64,000 bases of DNA from Sordariomycetes sp. S80-01Y (lineage: Eukaryota; Ascomycota; Sordariomycetes), in the NCBI GenBank assembly GCA_037042185.1, contig JAXQJY010000030.1:868001-932000 (forward strand). The letters are read 5' to 3'. The notes under the pieces were generated by a model. The model worked only from the letters and a program-made list of their open reading frames with translations. It did no database searches and had not been told where the DNA came from. The position numbers and the translations under genes are program-made. Shown here piece by piece: positions 11,092 to 24,474 of this stretch; position 1 is the stretch's first letter; each line of letters opens with the position of its first letter.

Positions 11092-14000
11092 CTATTGCGA
11101 CTTCTCGTGTTGAGTCGACACACGCTGGAGAGAGACAACTGCAGCTTGTTAGCAATGGACATCGTCAAATGAGAGGGGTTGAACATACCAAAGTCCTCAA
11201 GAGAGCGCTGCTTCTGGTTGCGCTTGGGCGACTTTCCGTGCATGAGGTTGTCAAAGCCAGCGGAGCCCTGCATGAAGAAGTACAGGCCACCCATGACGGA
11301 GAAGACACCGAAGGAGAAGATCCAGATACGGACGACACCGACGATGTTGACACGGTTGTGGTAGCCACGGAACCAACCGAAGACAGCGAAGAGGGTGGCA
11401 AGGATATCGACGACAAAGATGGCGCCGGCAAGCTGCCACGAAGGGATGGAGCTCCAGAAGGGGCCGTTAGCACGGGTGATGAAGATCAGCCAGTTCTCAG
11501 TCAGAGAGACCTCGAGGAAGACAATCTCGTCAATGTCACCACGGTTCTGGGTGATACCGCCGTTCTCACCACCGACGTAGAGGGTGGTCAAACAGATCCA
11601 GGTACCAATGGCCAGGACACAGCCGAGCAAGACGGACATACCCCAGAGCTTGGGCAGGTTCCACTTGACGGGGGTCTGCGAGCAGGGAGCGTTGTCGTAG
11701 GCGATAGCAAGGGTAGCAATATCGGCGAAAATGGCGATGAAGACGATGAGTTCCAGGTTGAGCGAGCGGTTGAGGATAGCAATCCAGAGGCCGAGGAAGA
11801 TCTCCATGTGCAGCGACAGGGCGATACGGTAGACGACGTAGGAGTACATGCGGTGGAAAATCTCACGCGAGGTGCGGAGGGCATCGATAATGGCGCTCAG
11901 ACCAGGGGCAAGGAAGACGATATCGGCGGCAGAGCGGGCAGCGTCGGAAGAACCCTCGACAGCAATACCAGTATCAGCCTTCTTCAGCGAGGGAGCATCG
12001 TTGACACCGTCACCAGTCATGGCAACGAGGTAGCCACGCTGCTGAAGAATCTCGACGACAGAGTACTTGTGCTGGGGGAAGACCTCAGCGAAACCATCGG
12101 CGGCCTCGACGAAATCGTAAACCTCAGAACCGGGCATGTCACCACCACCGCCAAGACCGAGACGCTCAGCGTTGTAGACGTTGGTACCAAGACCGAGCTG
12201 GCGGGAAGTCTCACGGGCAATGCCAACGGCGTCACCAGTCAACATCTTGATGGAAAGACCGAGCTTCTTGGCCTCAGAGATAGTCTTGTAGGTATCGTGA
12301 CGGGGAGGGTCGGAGCAGGGCATGATGCCGAGAATTTCCCAGGCACCCTCACCACGCTTGCGGGCGACACCAAGGGCACGGAAACCACGGGTAGCGAACT
12401 CGGCAACACAGTTCTTGTAGTCACGGTCGACATCCTCAGGGACGGGGTGGTCCTGAGCGACGGTCTTGAGGACAGCGAGAGGAGCACCCTTGACACAGAC
12501 AATGCGCTCGCCCTGGGGGGACTGGACAACAGCCTGAACCTTCTTGGAGACGGGGTCGAAGGGGTGGAACTCGAGAACCTGGTACTTGGACAGGACACCC
12601 TTGGCGCGGGGGTAGAACTTGAGGGCCTTGAGGAAAGCCTTGTCGATGGCATCGATACCCTTCTTCTTGCGGGAGGCGGCCAAACAAGCAGTAAGCATAA
12701 GGTCATCAGGCTCAACACCGGCGACGGTGTAGGGCTCAGAGAGAGACAGCTTGTTCTTGGTCAGGGTACCGGTCTTGTCGGAGCAGAGAATCTCAACACC
12801 AGCGAGAGACTCAATGGCGGAGAGCTTCTGGACAATGGCCTGCTTCTTGGCGAGGTAGGCAGCACCGACAGCCATGGTGGTGGTGACGACAGCGGGAAGA
12901 CCGACAGGGACACCGACGATGGTGATACCGAGGGTGAACTTGAGGATGGTGACAATGTCGTTAGAGCGGTAGAAGGAGGAAACCCAGACAACGAGCAGGG
13001 TGACAACGACCAAGATAAGGAGGATTGTACCAATGCCGTTGAGGACCTCAGTGAAGTGACCAGTGCCACCAGCGGACTGGGAGACAAGGGCAGCAGCGCG
13101 ACCGACGAAGGTGTTGTCACCAGTGGCGTTGACGACGATGAAAGCCTCACCACGCTTGACAGCGGAAGACTGGAAGACATTGTCGCCGCGGTGGCGGTCG
13201 ACAGCGAGCGACTCACCAGTCAGGGCAGACTGGTCAACCTGAAGGAAGGCATCCTCGGTAACGATGCGACCATCGGCGGGAATGATGGTACCCTCCTCAA
13301 CCTGAAGAATATCACCGGGGACGACTTCGGGGGCCTCGATCTCCTTGAGGGTGCCGTCACGGAGAACAACAGCCTTCAGGGCGAGAGTCTTCTTGAGTTC
13401 GTCGACAATGGAACCAGCCTGGTACTCCTGGAAGAAACCAACACAGGCGTTGAGCAGCAAGAGACCGCAAATGACACCGAAATCGACCCAATCCTCGAGA
13501 CCAGCGGCAAGGACGGCAGCAGCCTGTGGACAAAACGTTAGTATTAATTGCTTCTTCTTCGGTGTAATGACGGAAACGGCGAGTCAGAAATGAAACCAAA
13601 ATCCCATTCGCGATCCCGATGCATTCGGTTGCCGATCGACGCGTGAGTTCCGCACGACAAGTGGGGCACGTGTCGATGATGGATGGGCGACGAATGGTAG
13701 GAAGGCAATTGCTCCACACGACCAAAGAGCTCATGTGGAGACTGTAATCTTGGGACCCAAAAACGCGCAGAGGCCACCCATGCCCTCGTGTTTGTTTGCC
13801 TGGAGAGCCCAGACTCGCTCGGCCCGGTGTCTGGGCGACGAATCCGCCTTCGTGTAATGGTCGTTGGAATGGCCGCGAAAGGGCAATTGACAATTGGGCA
13901 AGAAATGGGAGAGAAAAGGAAAAGATTGAAACTCACCTCCATGACGAACTGGATGGGACCGACGAAGAAGCCAAGGAACTTGAGAATGTGGTTCTCCTTC

Positions 14001-14353
14001 TCCTCCTTCATCCTGTTGTAACCGTACTTGCGACGGCGGGCGGTGACCTCGGACTCGGTCAGACCAACGCGGCTGTCAGTCTGGAGCATGTCCTCGGGGA
14101 CAGTGCGGGCACCGTCGGGAGTCCTCTCCTCGTCCTCATCTTCGTCCTGGTGGCCGTCCTGGGACTCGAGATCCTCGATCAGGGCATCAATGTCCTCATC
14201 GTCATCCTCAGCCTCGTCCTTGGTGGTCTTGGGAGGGGCGGCCTCAGCGGCGGGAGGAGCGTCGGCGGTGCCGTGGGCGCGCTTCTCGTCGAAGCCACCG
14301 CTCTCGATGTTTGTGTCCAGCGCAGGAGCGCCTTCAACCTTGTTGTCAGCCAT
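11092..14353 (-). CDS. pma1: plasma-membrane H+-ATPase (P-type, type IIIA)
   Basis: This is the proton pump that builds the membrane potential used for nutrient uptake. Three exons, 14353-13937, 13523-11189 and 11138-11092, encode 932 residues, near the usual 920-930. The acidic N-terminus precedes the actuator motif TGES, the phosphorylation site SDKTGTLT (Asp at about residue 386), KGAP, MLTGD and the hinge [17 protein letters not shown]. About ten membrane segments are evident. Intron 1 is long (413 bp). Intron 2 (50 bp; GTATGT...CTGCAG) isolates a 47-nt last exon that completes [15 protein letters not shown], the conserved regulatory tail whose Ser-Thr pair corresponds to the glucose-responsive sites in yeast Pma1. 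Upstream lie a TATA-like box and pyrimidine tracts, fitting high expression. Confidence 0.97.
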
Positions 14354-14462
14354 GGCGGCAGGTGAACAAGACGCTTGAGCTCAGTATAGGGTGAGTTAAA
14401 AGAATCAGTAGGTGAGCGTGAGCGTAGAGCGTAAGAGATATGGCGTCTTGTACCAGGGAAAC

Positions 14463-14502
14463 GAAAAAAAAAGGTGACGAGAGTGGAGAGGAGTTGGGGG
14501 GG
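14463..14502 (-). promoter_or_regulatory. pyrimidine-rich tract in the PMA1 leader/promoter
   Basis: Read on the minus strand, this is a C/T-rich stretch ending in a run of nine T's, about 110-150 bp before the PMA1 start codon. CT tracts near transcription starts are typical of strongly expressed filamentous-fungal genes. Confidence 0.4.
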
Positions 14503-14538
14503 AGAGTGTCGAAGCACCGCACGAAATGGTAGGGGTCG

Positions 14539-14546
14539 CTTATATG
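14539..14546 (-). promoter_or_regulatory. TATA-like element upstream of PMA1
   Basis: The minus strand reads CATATAAG, about 185 bp upstream of the PMA1 ATG and just upstream of the CT tract. The arrangement suits a core promoter. The assignment is by sequence resemblance only. Confidence 0.35.
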
Positions 14547-17500
14547 CACAGCATTCGTGGGTGAAGGGAAAAAAGAGAAAGAGAGTTCGTGGGAGAGGGC
14601 GGAAGTTTGTATTTGAATGGCACCTGCCGTGGACTGGCCGAGGAGGGCTCCCGCTGCTAGCAACAGAGTTGCGGCCTGGGCTGGCCTCCCAGAAAGCACT
14701 CACTGCAAAACAGTGCCCACCTTTTTGTTTGTCAGTGCTATCGGCAGGAATCATATCGGCGCCGATTCAGGTGGGTAAGTCCCAAGTACCTGTCCTTGAC
14801 TCTGGTCGAGGTGCCGACTTCCATTCTCCGGGGGACGGTTCCTCCACTCGCTGGGGACTGCAGGGTTTGCGGGTACCTGTACCGCTACCAGCGGCACCTC
14901 TCGCATCAGCCGTACGGATTGAGTTGGCGCACACTGTAGAGCACTCGGCTCGTCACCGAGCGCATGACTTGCGCCTGGCCTCACAGTTGAATGGACGAGC
15001 CTATTGATAACCTTAAGCCGCGAGGGGCTCTGGAAAATTCGAGCCTCAAACTCTGTTGAGCGTGCCTGGCGCTTCTCAAAGTTTCTCGCTACGGCGCAAG
15101 ATTCTGCGCTTCAAGTTGACCGCAACCCGGCCTGACGACGTCGGTGCACACATGGGCAAGTGGCTGTCGCAATGGCAAAAGACCAGAAATGCGCTCATGT
15201 CACACGGCAAGGCCGGCGCTCTCAGCATCGGCAGGCGCGATGGAAGGTGGGAGAGCGACCCACGCACAGTGCGGTAGCTGGGAATGGGACGCAAGACGGC
15301 AATCTCGCGCAAGCGTATTTTAGTGGCCCGGGAGGTACAGGTACTTGGGGCGCATTGCAGCACCTCACGAGGGCAGCGAGGAACGTCCCGTCTTCAGAAA
15401 AAAACAACATCAGACATGCGCCAGCGAGCAGCTCTGCTGCTGAAGACGGGCAGAGTGCATTACGTTTGCATTTCGCGTCCTGCATCGCCAATTGACCCTC
15501 CGGCTCAGCTGTCAGGACGGTGAGGGACTTGAAGAGTTTTGATCAGCGCTGTTGCACGATTATGATGTGAGCTTGACAGGGCGAATCCAGGCCGCCAACA
15601 GCGGGTACGTACATGGCAAGTACCCTCGACGCCTGCACGCTGCCCGTCGCCCGCTTTTCTCCTCCAAAAATCTCTTTCTTGGCAGGCATGGGCCTCCATC
15701 GGTCGGTGACACCCTGCCGGCGCTCTAGCGTGGGACGACACCGCGAAGTCGCGACACACTGTGATTTACTGTGCAGCATCACTGCCAGGGCCTGGAGTGG
15801 CCCAGTGCAAGAAAGTCGGAACTTGAAGCTGAGGCATTTACGGCGCCGGCTTTTGGGCCGATTCGAAGCACTGGCCAATGACGTCTTGCTCTGACGATGG
15901 GTCTCCCGCCTTTTCCCTTTCGTGCCTCCGCCGCTTCCAGCAGAGCGCGATACGGATTTGGTGGTGGAAGTCACGATGGCGTCTTTTCTGTTCGGGAGCC
16001 GCTGCGTGCCTGGGTCATGGAGTTCCCGCGGGTGCCAATTGGGCGCAAGCCTCACCCCTGCGCGCTGATGACGATAGCTTCGTTGCGCTTCAACGTCGGC
16101 TCCCGTCGACTGCCGAATGCAGTTGCTTGTGCAACAAGTACGAAGATCGTTCAGTACATTCAAAGTTCCCAAGGGAGGACCACGAGGAAGGGTCACGCTG
16201 TCTGAAAGCGGCGATTAAGCTTGTCAGTCAAGGTTGACACTGTCTAGGACAATTTGCGTCTATCTACCAGTCTCTGGCCTGTCGCTGAGTGTCAGTCAAG
16301 CCCGATGTCTCGCAGTTGCCTTATCGACGTGGGATGTGGGATGCCATCGTACAGGAGGCTCTCCCTCGACATTTGCCTTCGCTCCCTTTGGGAGGCCTCG
16401 AGCTGTCGTTGCAGTCGAACAGCCAAGACGCAGCACTGATACCTGTTGGACCCTGATCCTCGATATGGAGTGGAGAGTGCTTCTGTTGTCGACACAACGA
16501 CCGACCCCGTGTTCTCCTCATGCACGACGGACGCGACAGCGACGTGCGCAGCTTGTTTAAGCTCTGCCGTCTGCCGGCTACACATTTAGATGCCGAGGCC
16601 TTCGTACATACTTCTCGAGAGCACGAAACACGTTAGCGACGACTATCAGCAGACGATCCTACACAGGACACAGCAGCCGGGGTATTCTTAGCACCGGATG
16701 TCGACCGATTGTCGCACCCTGACGCGGCCTGACTCTCGTCACCAGAGCTGTCTCCCGAGATCTGCGCCAGCCCGGCCTCGCCCTGACTAGGACCTGTTCT
16801 GTCGGTGTACGAATACTCGCAAATCAGGCACAGGTCGACTGAGTCGAGCGCAGCCAACTCTGCCACCTGCATGGACCGCTGCAGACAATAGAGTTCTCCG
16901 AGGAGCTGCTCGCGTCGAGGCCGATGAATGCTCGCGCTCCGGGAATGTCAACGGAAATGACACGCAACCAATCAAACCCACAGCTCTTCCCAACATAGAA
17001 AGCTCACCGTGCTCCGCCTGCTGCGCTCACACGGTGACTGGTCCTCATCGTGGACTCCGAAGCGGTCCAGGCTTTGACGCCCGCTTCCAAAGCTTCACTC
17101 GTTGTTCACCAGAACAGCATCGATAAAGCCTGTTTTCTGCGACGTGGCAGTCTCAACCAGCTCACGCCGTGGAGGCATTAATCGGGAGAATTGAGGACAG
17201 TAACTGCCTCTTCAAGGCAGCTGGCAGCTCTCACCGCATCAGGGACGCGGAGGTGGAGCACAGGCTCCGGAAAGAAGCCTTCCAGAAGCATTTGGGGCGT
17301 CTTCTGACCTCTGGCCTGAGCATTTAACCTCGCGGGCCGGGAGCCAAAATCAGCCGCAATGCAAAAGCGCGCAGCTTCAACAAATTATCGCCCCTTCCGA
17401 CCAAGAATTGCCTCGGATCTGCCCTCGTAAACTCGCTCGCTTTTGGAGCGAAGCGCGCCAAAAAGACGTGGGGGGGAACCACAAAGAGCCCTGCATCGAT

Positions 17501-18983
17501 GCACGACGTCATTCCCCGGACCCAATTGTCCAGCGCACCAGTCAGAAGCGTTGGGAAAAGAATCAATTGGCATTGGCGCGGCGGCATGGGCAGGGCCAGA
17601 TTCACCGTCTCTTTTCGCTTCCGGTTCAGGTTCTGGCGGTCGGCTTCGCCGTGCCGTGGGGGTGGGTTGCTGTATTATTTGGACGAGCGCATCCCCATCT
17701 TTTCGATACTTTGCGCTGCATGCAGTTTTCCCCTTCTCGTCAGGTATAAGAGGCATTTTGTTATGACGGCGGCTTTGTGCAGGACATAAAGCAGCCATGG
17801 ACCAACTCGCCGACCCCAATTCTCTCGAGCGCAAGGCGACAAGAGGAGCGCCATATTTGCCTCAGCTTTCGATAGCACCTGGGCGGCGGTCAAGGGCTCT
17901 AGAATTGCCGACAGACGCAGCCGACTGCCCTTTTGGGCCTCTGGCTGAGCGATATTACAGCATCGTCCTCTAGTCTGCCACGTACAAGTTAGCTGGTAAC
18001 TGACTTCTGGCGAGAGGCCACTTATTTCAGGCTGTAGTTGTCGCGAGTCGCTCACGACACCCTCGCCATGTCGGCCTCAGCGAGCGAATGACAGAAATAC
18101 CTCTCCCGAGTCCCCTCCATTCCCATTCGACTGGCCGCGCATCTTCTCCAACTTTTTGTTCCTCGTGCACATGCGGACACCTTGGAGAAGCCTTTTGTGG
18201 GCGAACGGCGTTCGGTCGGAGTCGGCAGCTTAGCCTGCTCCGTTTTATTCTTGGTCCCCCGACTTCTACCGTCTGCAGCCCGGATAACGGCTGTCCGCGT
18301 CCTCTGCGCTCCCTACACAGATTCTGGTGATTGCAGTTGCGCCGCTGGTTATAGGAGGTTGGGTAAGGACCGGGGGCGGACGTGGCGTTTACCTGCGACG
18401 AGCACGGGAAACGGCCGGATCGGTTTCACGGCAAGGTTGATAGGCCATGTCCGCCCCGTCCTAAGTGCTTTTCCCCTGGTCCAGATGTTTCACGATGAGC
18501 AAAAGACAAGTCGTGAAGGTTTCCACGACGCTGTTGTCTCGAGCACCGGGTAGGTGTCTCGAGGAGAAGCGGATGCCACACGGAGTTCAAAGCCGAGTCT
18601 GACGACCGCCGTTCGCTCCCCACCAGCGTCGATCCATACGGTGGCCTTTCTAGCGTCGCCCTCTCTCGCAGAGCTCCATTGAAAATCAAATTTGATGGGC
18701 GAAAAAAATGAGGCTGTCGGCACTTCCAGTCCCGTGGCCGCTCATCCCGCGCATTTCCATCAGTCACAATCTCAAAGACGAAAGATAAGAGGCGAGACAT
18801 GAAATGACCTCGCTGAAAGGCTGAAGCAGTCGGGACTTCCTGTAGGCAATACGTCACGCAGCACAGGCCTACGTATTCTTGGAACTTCGTACTGTAGTGC
18901 ACCCGTAGATCGAGCTTGCATGGCCCCGGAGCCGGTCTTGGCCGGTAGACCCTGTTTATGCTCGTCGCAGCGCCCAGTCTTTT

Positions 18984-18999
18984 CCTGCCTGCCTGCCTG
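18984..18999. repeat. CCTG microsatellite
   Basis: Four perfect CCTG units inside the gene desert. Confidence 0.7.
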
Positions 19000-19531
19000 C
19001 CCGTACTCCGTACACACGTATAAGTGCGCCGTGCAAAGGGGCCACGTCTCCACGATTCAAGTCCATCAAGTCGCCGGCACGGCGCCGAGGCAGGTGGAGC
19101 CTGTCGGCGTCGTTCTTTGCTCAGTTCCGTCTGCTTTGTCTGAGTTTCTGCGGTGCGACGCCCGGTTCCACCGGCAACCGAGGGAGGCATTTTCCAAACA
19201 AAAAGAAGCAAGAAAAATTCGGGTCCGCGACCGTTTGTTTTTCTCATGTCTAGCCTCCGAGTCGCTGGAGCACCTCAGGCTGCGGCAAAGCGCCGGGAAT
19301 GCCGGAGTCGCGTTTCGAGCGCGTGTCAGATTCCGCCCCAATTCCACTGTTCTCTTGGGCTCGGCGGACGGAAGCGCGAGGCATTCCTGGGCGTCACGGC
19401 ACATTTCGGCCGATAGTGGCTTCGGGAGGAAAACAACAAATTTCTTTTGTTTCCATCGCAGCCGAGGCTCGTGGCATGATGTCAGCCCAGCTGCGTGGCT
19501 GCCGTGCGCTTCGGCTGCGCTCGTCCTGCCA

Positions 19532-19558
19532 GTGCTGTCAGTGCCGTCAGCGCTGTCA
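19532..19558. repeat. 9-bp tandem repeat, three copies
   Basis: Three near-identical nonamers (GTGCTGTCA, GTGCCGTCA, GCGCTGTCA) lie in the GC-rich part of the desert. Confidence 0.65.
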
Positions 19559-22500
19559 GTGGCAGTACCGTACGGAGCAGTAGCCCTGTACTGGGTGCTG
19601 AGGCTCACGCTGCGATCCGCTTCGCCAAGGCCCACCGCCTCGTGCCGCTCTCCCGAACTCCCCTACTGCGTAAGTACTACCTGATCCAAGCTGTCCTACC
19701 AGGGGACCCATGGGCGCCCTCTGCCTCTTAGCAGCGGGGCATCGCAGACGACAGCGCGAGCCCAGCAATCCCCGGAATTCCTGCGCCTTGGCTGACTGTG
19801 TCTCTCTGCCACATCCCGCAGCTGCCAAGCCGTCATCCAGAGCGCCTGTTACCCGTTTGAGCCGAGATTTGTTAACGTGTTAGTGAGGCCCCGTTCACGC
19901 CGTCCTCCTCGGGTTGCCAAAAGACGTTGGCGACTTGGTCCTGACCATGCGGTCCTTTTCTCACGCGGAAAGAAGGTTTTGAATAACCTTCCCGCGAGCG
20001 TGCAGCCGCTCTGACGCACGTGTGAGCCTCATCGCCACCGCCATCGCTGTTTGAGACTTGGAGGCGAGGCTCATCGAGACGTCGTCTCTGGCGTCGGTGA
20101 AATTGCAGAGGCAGATCATGTGGGAGGCCGTCCGGCGCATGTCGTTTCCTGACACAAAACAAGCTGAGGTTCCATTTCGGCAAGGACTGCCAGTGGTGCA
20201 GGCTGCTACCAGTCTTCTTCCCCTTCTGCTATTGATCGATCGTAGCTGACGCTGGCGCTGGCACTGGCAGTGGGATTGCAGGATTCGCCGGCGAGTTGAG
20301 CACTGCGCACAGAGGCCTCCATGACGTGCTATCATAAAAGAAGAGAACGGCCCCCTCCAGGCTGCCGCCTTCTGACTGAATTGAAAGGATCGCCCTTCCT
20401 CGCTTTGGGCTTGACGGGTGCTGATGCCCTTGCGCGTCACGGGGGGATAGCAGATGGAGACCAGGGGAGATTTGGGTTCCATCGTGTCTCCTCTCGAGAG
20501 CGCAGCCTTTGCAGATGATTGACTTACCTTTTCGTCATGCTCATCTTGCCTGCATACTCCGTCCCCTTTTCTCGAGAACACGTCCCCTCGTAATAAATCA
20601 ATTAATGGACGATTGACGAATGGGCTATCTCTACGATGCTCGATACTCGCCATCAGCGCACCCCAGAAACCATGGCGTCGAAGGATCGCGACGCGTCGGA
20701 TGGAGCCATCTGGGCGTTTGGCGCTGCAGACAGGGATCAGCCCACGCTGCATGACACTTGACAGCCTCGTTTCTTCAGCTGAGCGTTGCCAAGACGATGC
20801 GAGTACAATCACCTGGGGCTACGATAAGGAAGCCCTTCAGGAAGCGTCTCACGACATCAAATCCATTTGCTGGAGTCGTTCGGACTCGAAGGAGCGGCTG
20901 TCTGGGGATGAGAAGCGACAGGGGGTCTACGTGCCCTCTACGTCCGCCCACGACGGATGCGATGGCTTGGGTGAAGGATGCGCAGGCCGGCACTCGGCAC
21001 CCTGCTTCACGAGAAGTCTTGGGACGGACGTTATGCCACGACGCCAGGCCACCTCATGCGCATCGAACCTCTACTGGATTATGAGTCCTGAGCTCACATC
21101 TTTCCTCCCCTCCCCACATCTTGCTCGGTTCCATTCCAACGTCTGCTTGTTGACGATTTGGGAGGTACGCTGTGGCCGTAAACATACCGAGCATTCCATA
21201 CCTCCGGCACGCACGAGCGCTTGCGAGACAAGACAGATCTAAAATTAAGGTTACTGCTGCATGATCGCAAGGTTGCCTGCCTTGCATCGTTGAAGCGACG
21301 ATCCCGTAGTCGTCTCCAGAGTCGTCGATACGCTGGGACTGGAGTTATGTCGGGGGCACTTCACCGTACTGCCCAAGCCCTGAACCACAAGCAAGTCGGC
21401 TCTGTGACCAGCAGGATTGATTGAAGCTATTTTCTTGTTCATTCGAGTACATCATGTTGAAATGTAATAATCCTGCACTACTGCGTACTTCGCACGCTAA
21501 GACCTTGGGGTGGCACCTACCCTGGATCTCGAGGTTGCTGTTCCACGAACTTGTTCTCTGCTCGGTACTTTACAAGGTTTCGATCATCAGCAATTAACTT
21601 AATATGGCCAGATTTACCTTTGTATTCGACCGACTAGGTATTGGATCTGTGAATTGAGTAGTGCTTGCCAATGGTGCTACGACTCGGACACAAGACCTCA
21701 GGGGTAACGTCGTAAGAGCTGACCCATAGAGGTACTTTCCCCAAATTCAAAGACAATTTGACAGCTATTCTAGGAAAGAGCTCCCAACATCTATTCCCTA
21801 TCGTTTTCTTCGCCTACCTCAAGGACTGGGGGTTATCATCACGTGTGCTCACCGACTCACACGGCCAACGTGTAACACTTCCAAGCAGCTACCTCTAAGC
21901 TTGTTGACTGATCACTGAGCAGGATACAAGCTCAAGACTTGCTCATCAGCAGCTTTGCCTCTTGAAGCTATGTCAATTCTGCGCAGACGAATCTTCTGGG
22001 TACGGAAGTCGGCTTTTTGTCTTCCCAAGCTGCTGTCGAAGGCGCGTGCCGGTAGAGCAGCAATATTGCGTACACCGCAAGCCTTCATGATCGCAAAGAT
22101 CACGAACTCGAGCTCTTCGTTACGGTCCTGTCAGAAAAGGTTCGAGGATAGTCGGCGTAGCCTATGTCTGGACCCCTTAGCCTGGAGTCGTCCCTGGTGC
22201 GGCGACGGGAGTGGGCTATCTGTCATGACGGTGCAACCTGCCCATTGTGACGATAGACTTCGCCGGCTCATTTTGCAAAACAGTGCAACGCCCGACTGGG
22301 ATATAGATACATCTCTTATAGACCCTTCCCAAACTTTCACCTCTCCTCCGAAGCACGTAGCTGAAGGGATGACTGATGACACGCTGGGCCTCGCAATCTT
22401 TCGAAATTGGAACAATGGAGGAATGATAACCCAAGGAAAGCTTGCAAAATGTCATCTGCAGATGCAAACATCGCCAAGAAATTCGGCAGTAATACAAACC

Positions 22501-23429
22501 ATGGCGAATTTGAGTTTCTCGTACGCTGGTTAAGGTCCTCCGCAACTGTTCGTGTCGTTGGGAGGGCGGTAACGTTGACGACAAGGCGCGGGTTATGCTG
22601 ACGGAACCAAGGAATGGCAAAAGAAGTGGAAGTAGCGTAAACTGTGATTTGAGAACTCAAGATCTGGCTTCTTTCCCATAAGATGCTCCAACAAGTAGTA
22701 GTAGTAGCAGCACGACCAGAATCTGCGGATGCACTCCCGCACTCCAAATTTCAGCAAAATGGGGAAACAAGTACGACCCTTGAGGATTAAATGAAGGAGG
22801 GCTTCAATGTGCTCGTGTTTCTCCTATATAGCGTAGCGGTGCTCGTTGCCGTCGGCGCTCTGTTCTGGCGGGTACGCACCTAGGATCTGTGCTCCGTCTG
22901 ATCCTTGCCTAGGCTCCTACTTTAAAGGGGGAAACTTTGGGTTTCTTGAACACGCAAATTCAAGCGAGGGAGCAGTCACAAGGGATTCGTTGATAAGCCC
23001 AATGATCTCTCACAGCAAAGGATCACACAGCAGTATCATGGCCCAGAGATATCCAACTACTGGTACGATCACATTGTCAAAAATTGGAGGAAAGGTTCAT
23101 ATCGAAATATATTCATAATGCATATATATACTCATCAAAGAACAATCATAACTTGCGTATCCCCATCAAGTCCAGTCTATGGTATCGTAACAGAACCATT
23201 GCTCCCCAGTGTTTTCGTAAAGTCAAATGGCAAACCAGAACATTCCAGACCCGAATCATCAGCCAACATATAACTATTGTAAAGCCATAAGCCAAGAAGA
23301 ACTCCGCGCTCGACATTCTGGGCTCGAGAAAAGCCTGGACCAGCCTCATACTCAATAACGAACCACCGTGGGTGCTGTGGTAAGCCTTGAGATGGGAGCA
23401 GGCTTGACGAGCTTAGCAAAGATGGAAAC

Positions 23430-24442
23430 TTAGGCAGCGGCGGCCTGAGCCTCAACCTGGCTGAAAATCTCCTGCGCCGTGCGCTTGACGATACCACCAG
23501 TGACAGGCAGACTGGTGCAAGCCTCCAGGTACAGATCGACCTCGCGCGCAGCCATACGGCCTTCATTGATACCCCTGAAGGAATCGTTAGCATCCTCTTC
23601 ATCTCATGGTCACTGTGCGTTTGACTTACCAGACAATCAGGGACTGACCGCGGCGGGCGTCACCCGCGGCGAAAACACCATCGATGTTGGTGGAGTACTT
23701 GCCAGGAGGGGTCTTGACGTTCTTCCGAGCATCCTTCTCAATGTCGTCACCGAGGACACGAGCCTCGGGACCAAGGAAGCCCATAGACAAGAAGACAAGC
23801 TCGGCAGGGAAGAACTCCTGGGAGCCATCGACCTTCTTCATGTCCCAGCCACCAGTGGGCGACTTGGTCCATTCAACACGGATGGTGTTGATGCCCTTGA
23901 CCTTACCAGTGCCATCGTCGACGAACTCCTCAGACATGATGCAGTACTCACGCGGATCCTTTCCGGTGTGCTGGCGCACCTCAGTGTGACCGTAGTCCAC
24001 ACGGTAGATGCGGGGCCACTGGGGCCAGGGATTGTCGTTGGCACGCTCAGGAGGGGGCTGAGGGAGGAGCTCAAAGTTGGTAACGCTCTTGGCACCATGG
24101 CGGACCGAGGTACCAATGCAATCGTTACCAGTGTCACCACCACCAATGACAACGACGTTCTTATCCTTGGCGGAGATGTAGGTTCCGTCCTGGAGCTCGG
24201 AATCGAGGAGGGACTTGGTGTTCTTGTGTAGGAACTCCATAGCGAAGTGAATGCCCTGGAGTTCACGTCCCTTGATGGGAAGATCACGAGCGACGGTAGC
24301 ACCGGTGGCAATGATGACGGCGTCGTTGGCGGCCTTGAGGTCGTGGAGAGATTGCTGGCCGTCCTCGCCAATGGCGACTCCGGTGACGAAGTTGACACCC
24401 TCGGCGGCCATGAAGTCCGTGCGGCGCTTGACGATGCGCTTG

Positions 24443-24474
<32 letters not shown>

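Larger units (their letters stand above)
14354..23429. other. 9-kb gene desert between PMA1 and glutamate synthase
   Basis: No frame here shows a recognisable domain. The longest ones (minus 18426-19247 and minus 19961-20812) are low-complexity, without conserved motifs. The PMA1 side is GC-rich with CT runs and short tandem repeats. From about 21.4 kb the sequence is AT-richer and contains several broken-looking frames (about 21912-22750, minus). It probably includes the PMA1 promoter and leader, with possible noncoding RNA or decayed sequence. Confidence 0.5.

Noticed and set aside
11088-13541. An 817-codon plus-strand open frame opposite PMA1
   Set aside because: It is the exact antisense of a perfectly conserved P-type ATPase. 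It is acidic and low-complexity, and arises from the strong third-position codon bias of a highly expressed gene.
18426-20812. Minus-strand frames of 273 and 283 codons in the gene desert
   Set aside because: Arg/Ser/Gln-rich composition with no domain, signal peptide or conserved motif. GC-rich DNA produces such frames by chance.
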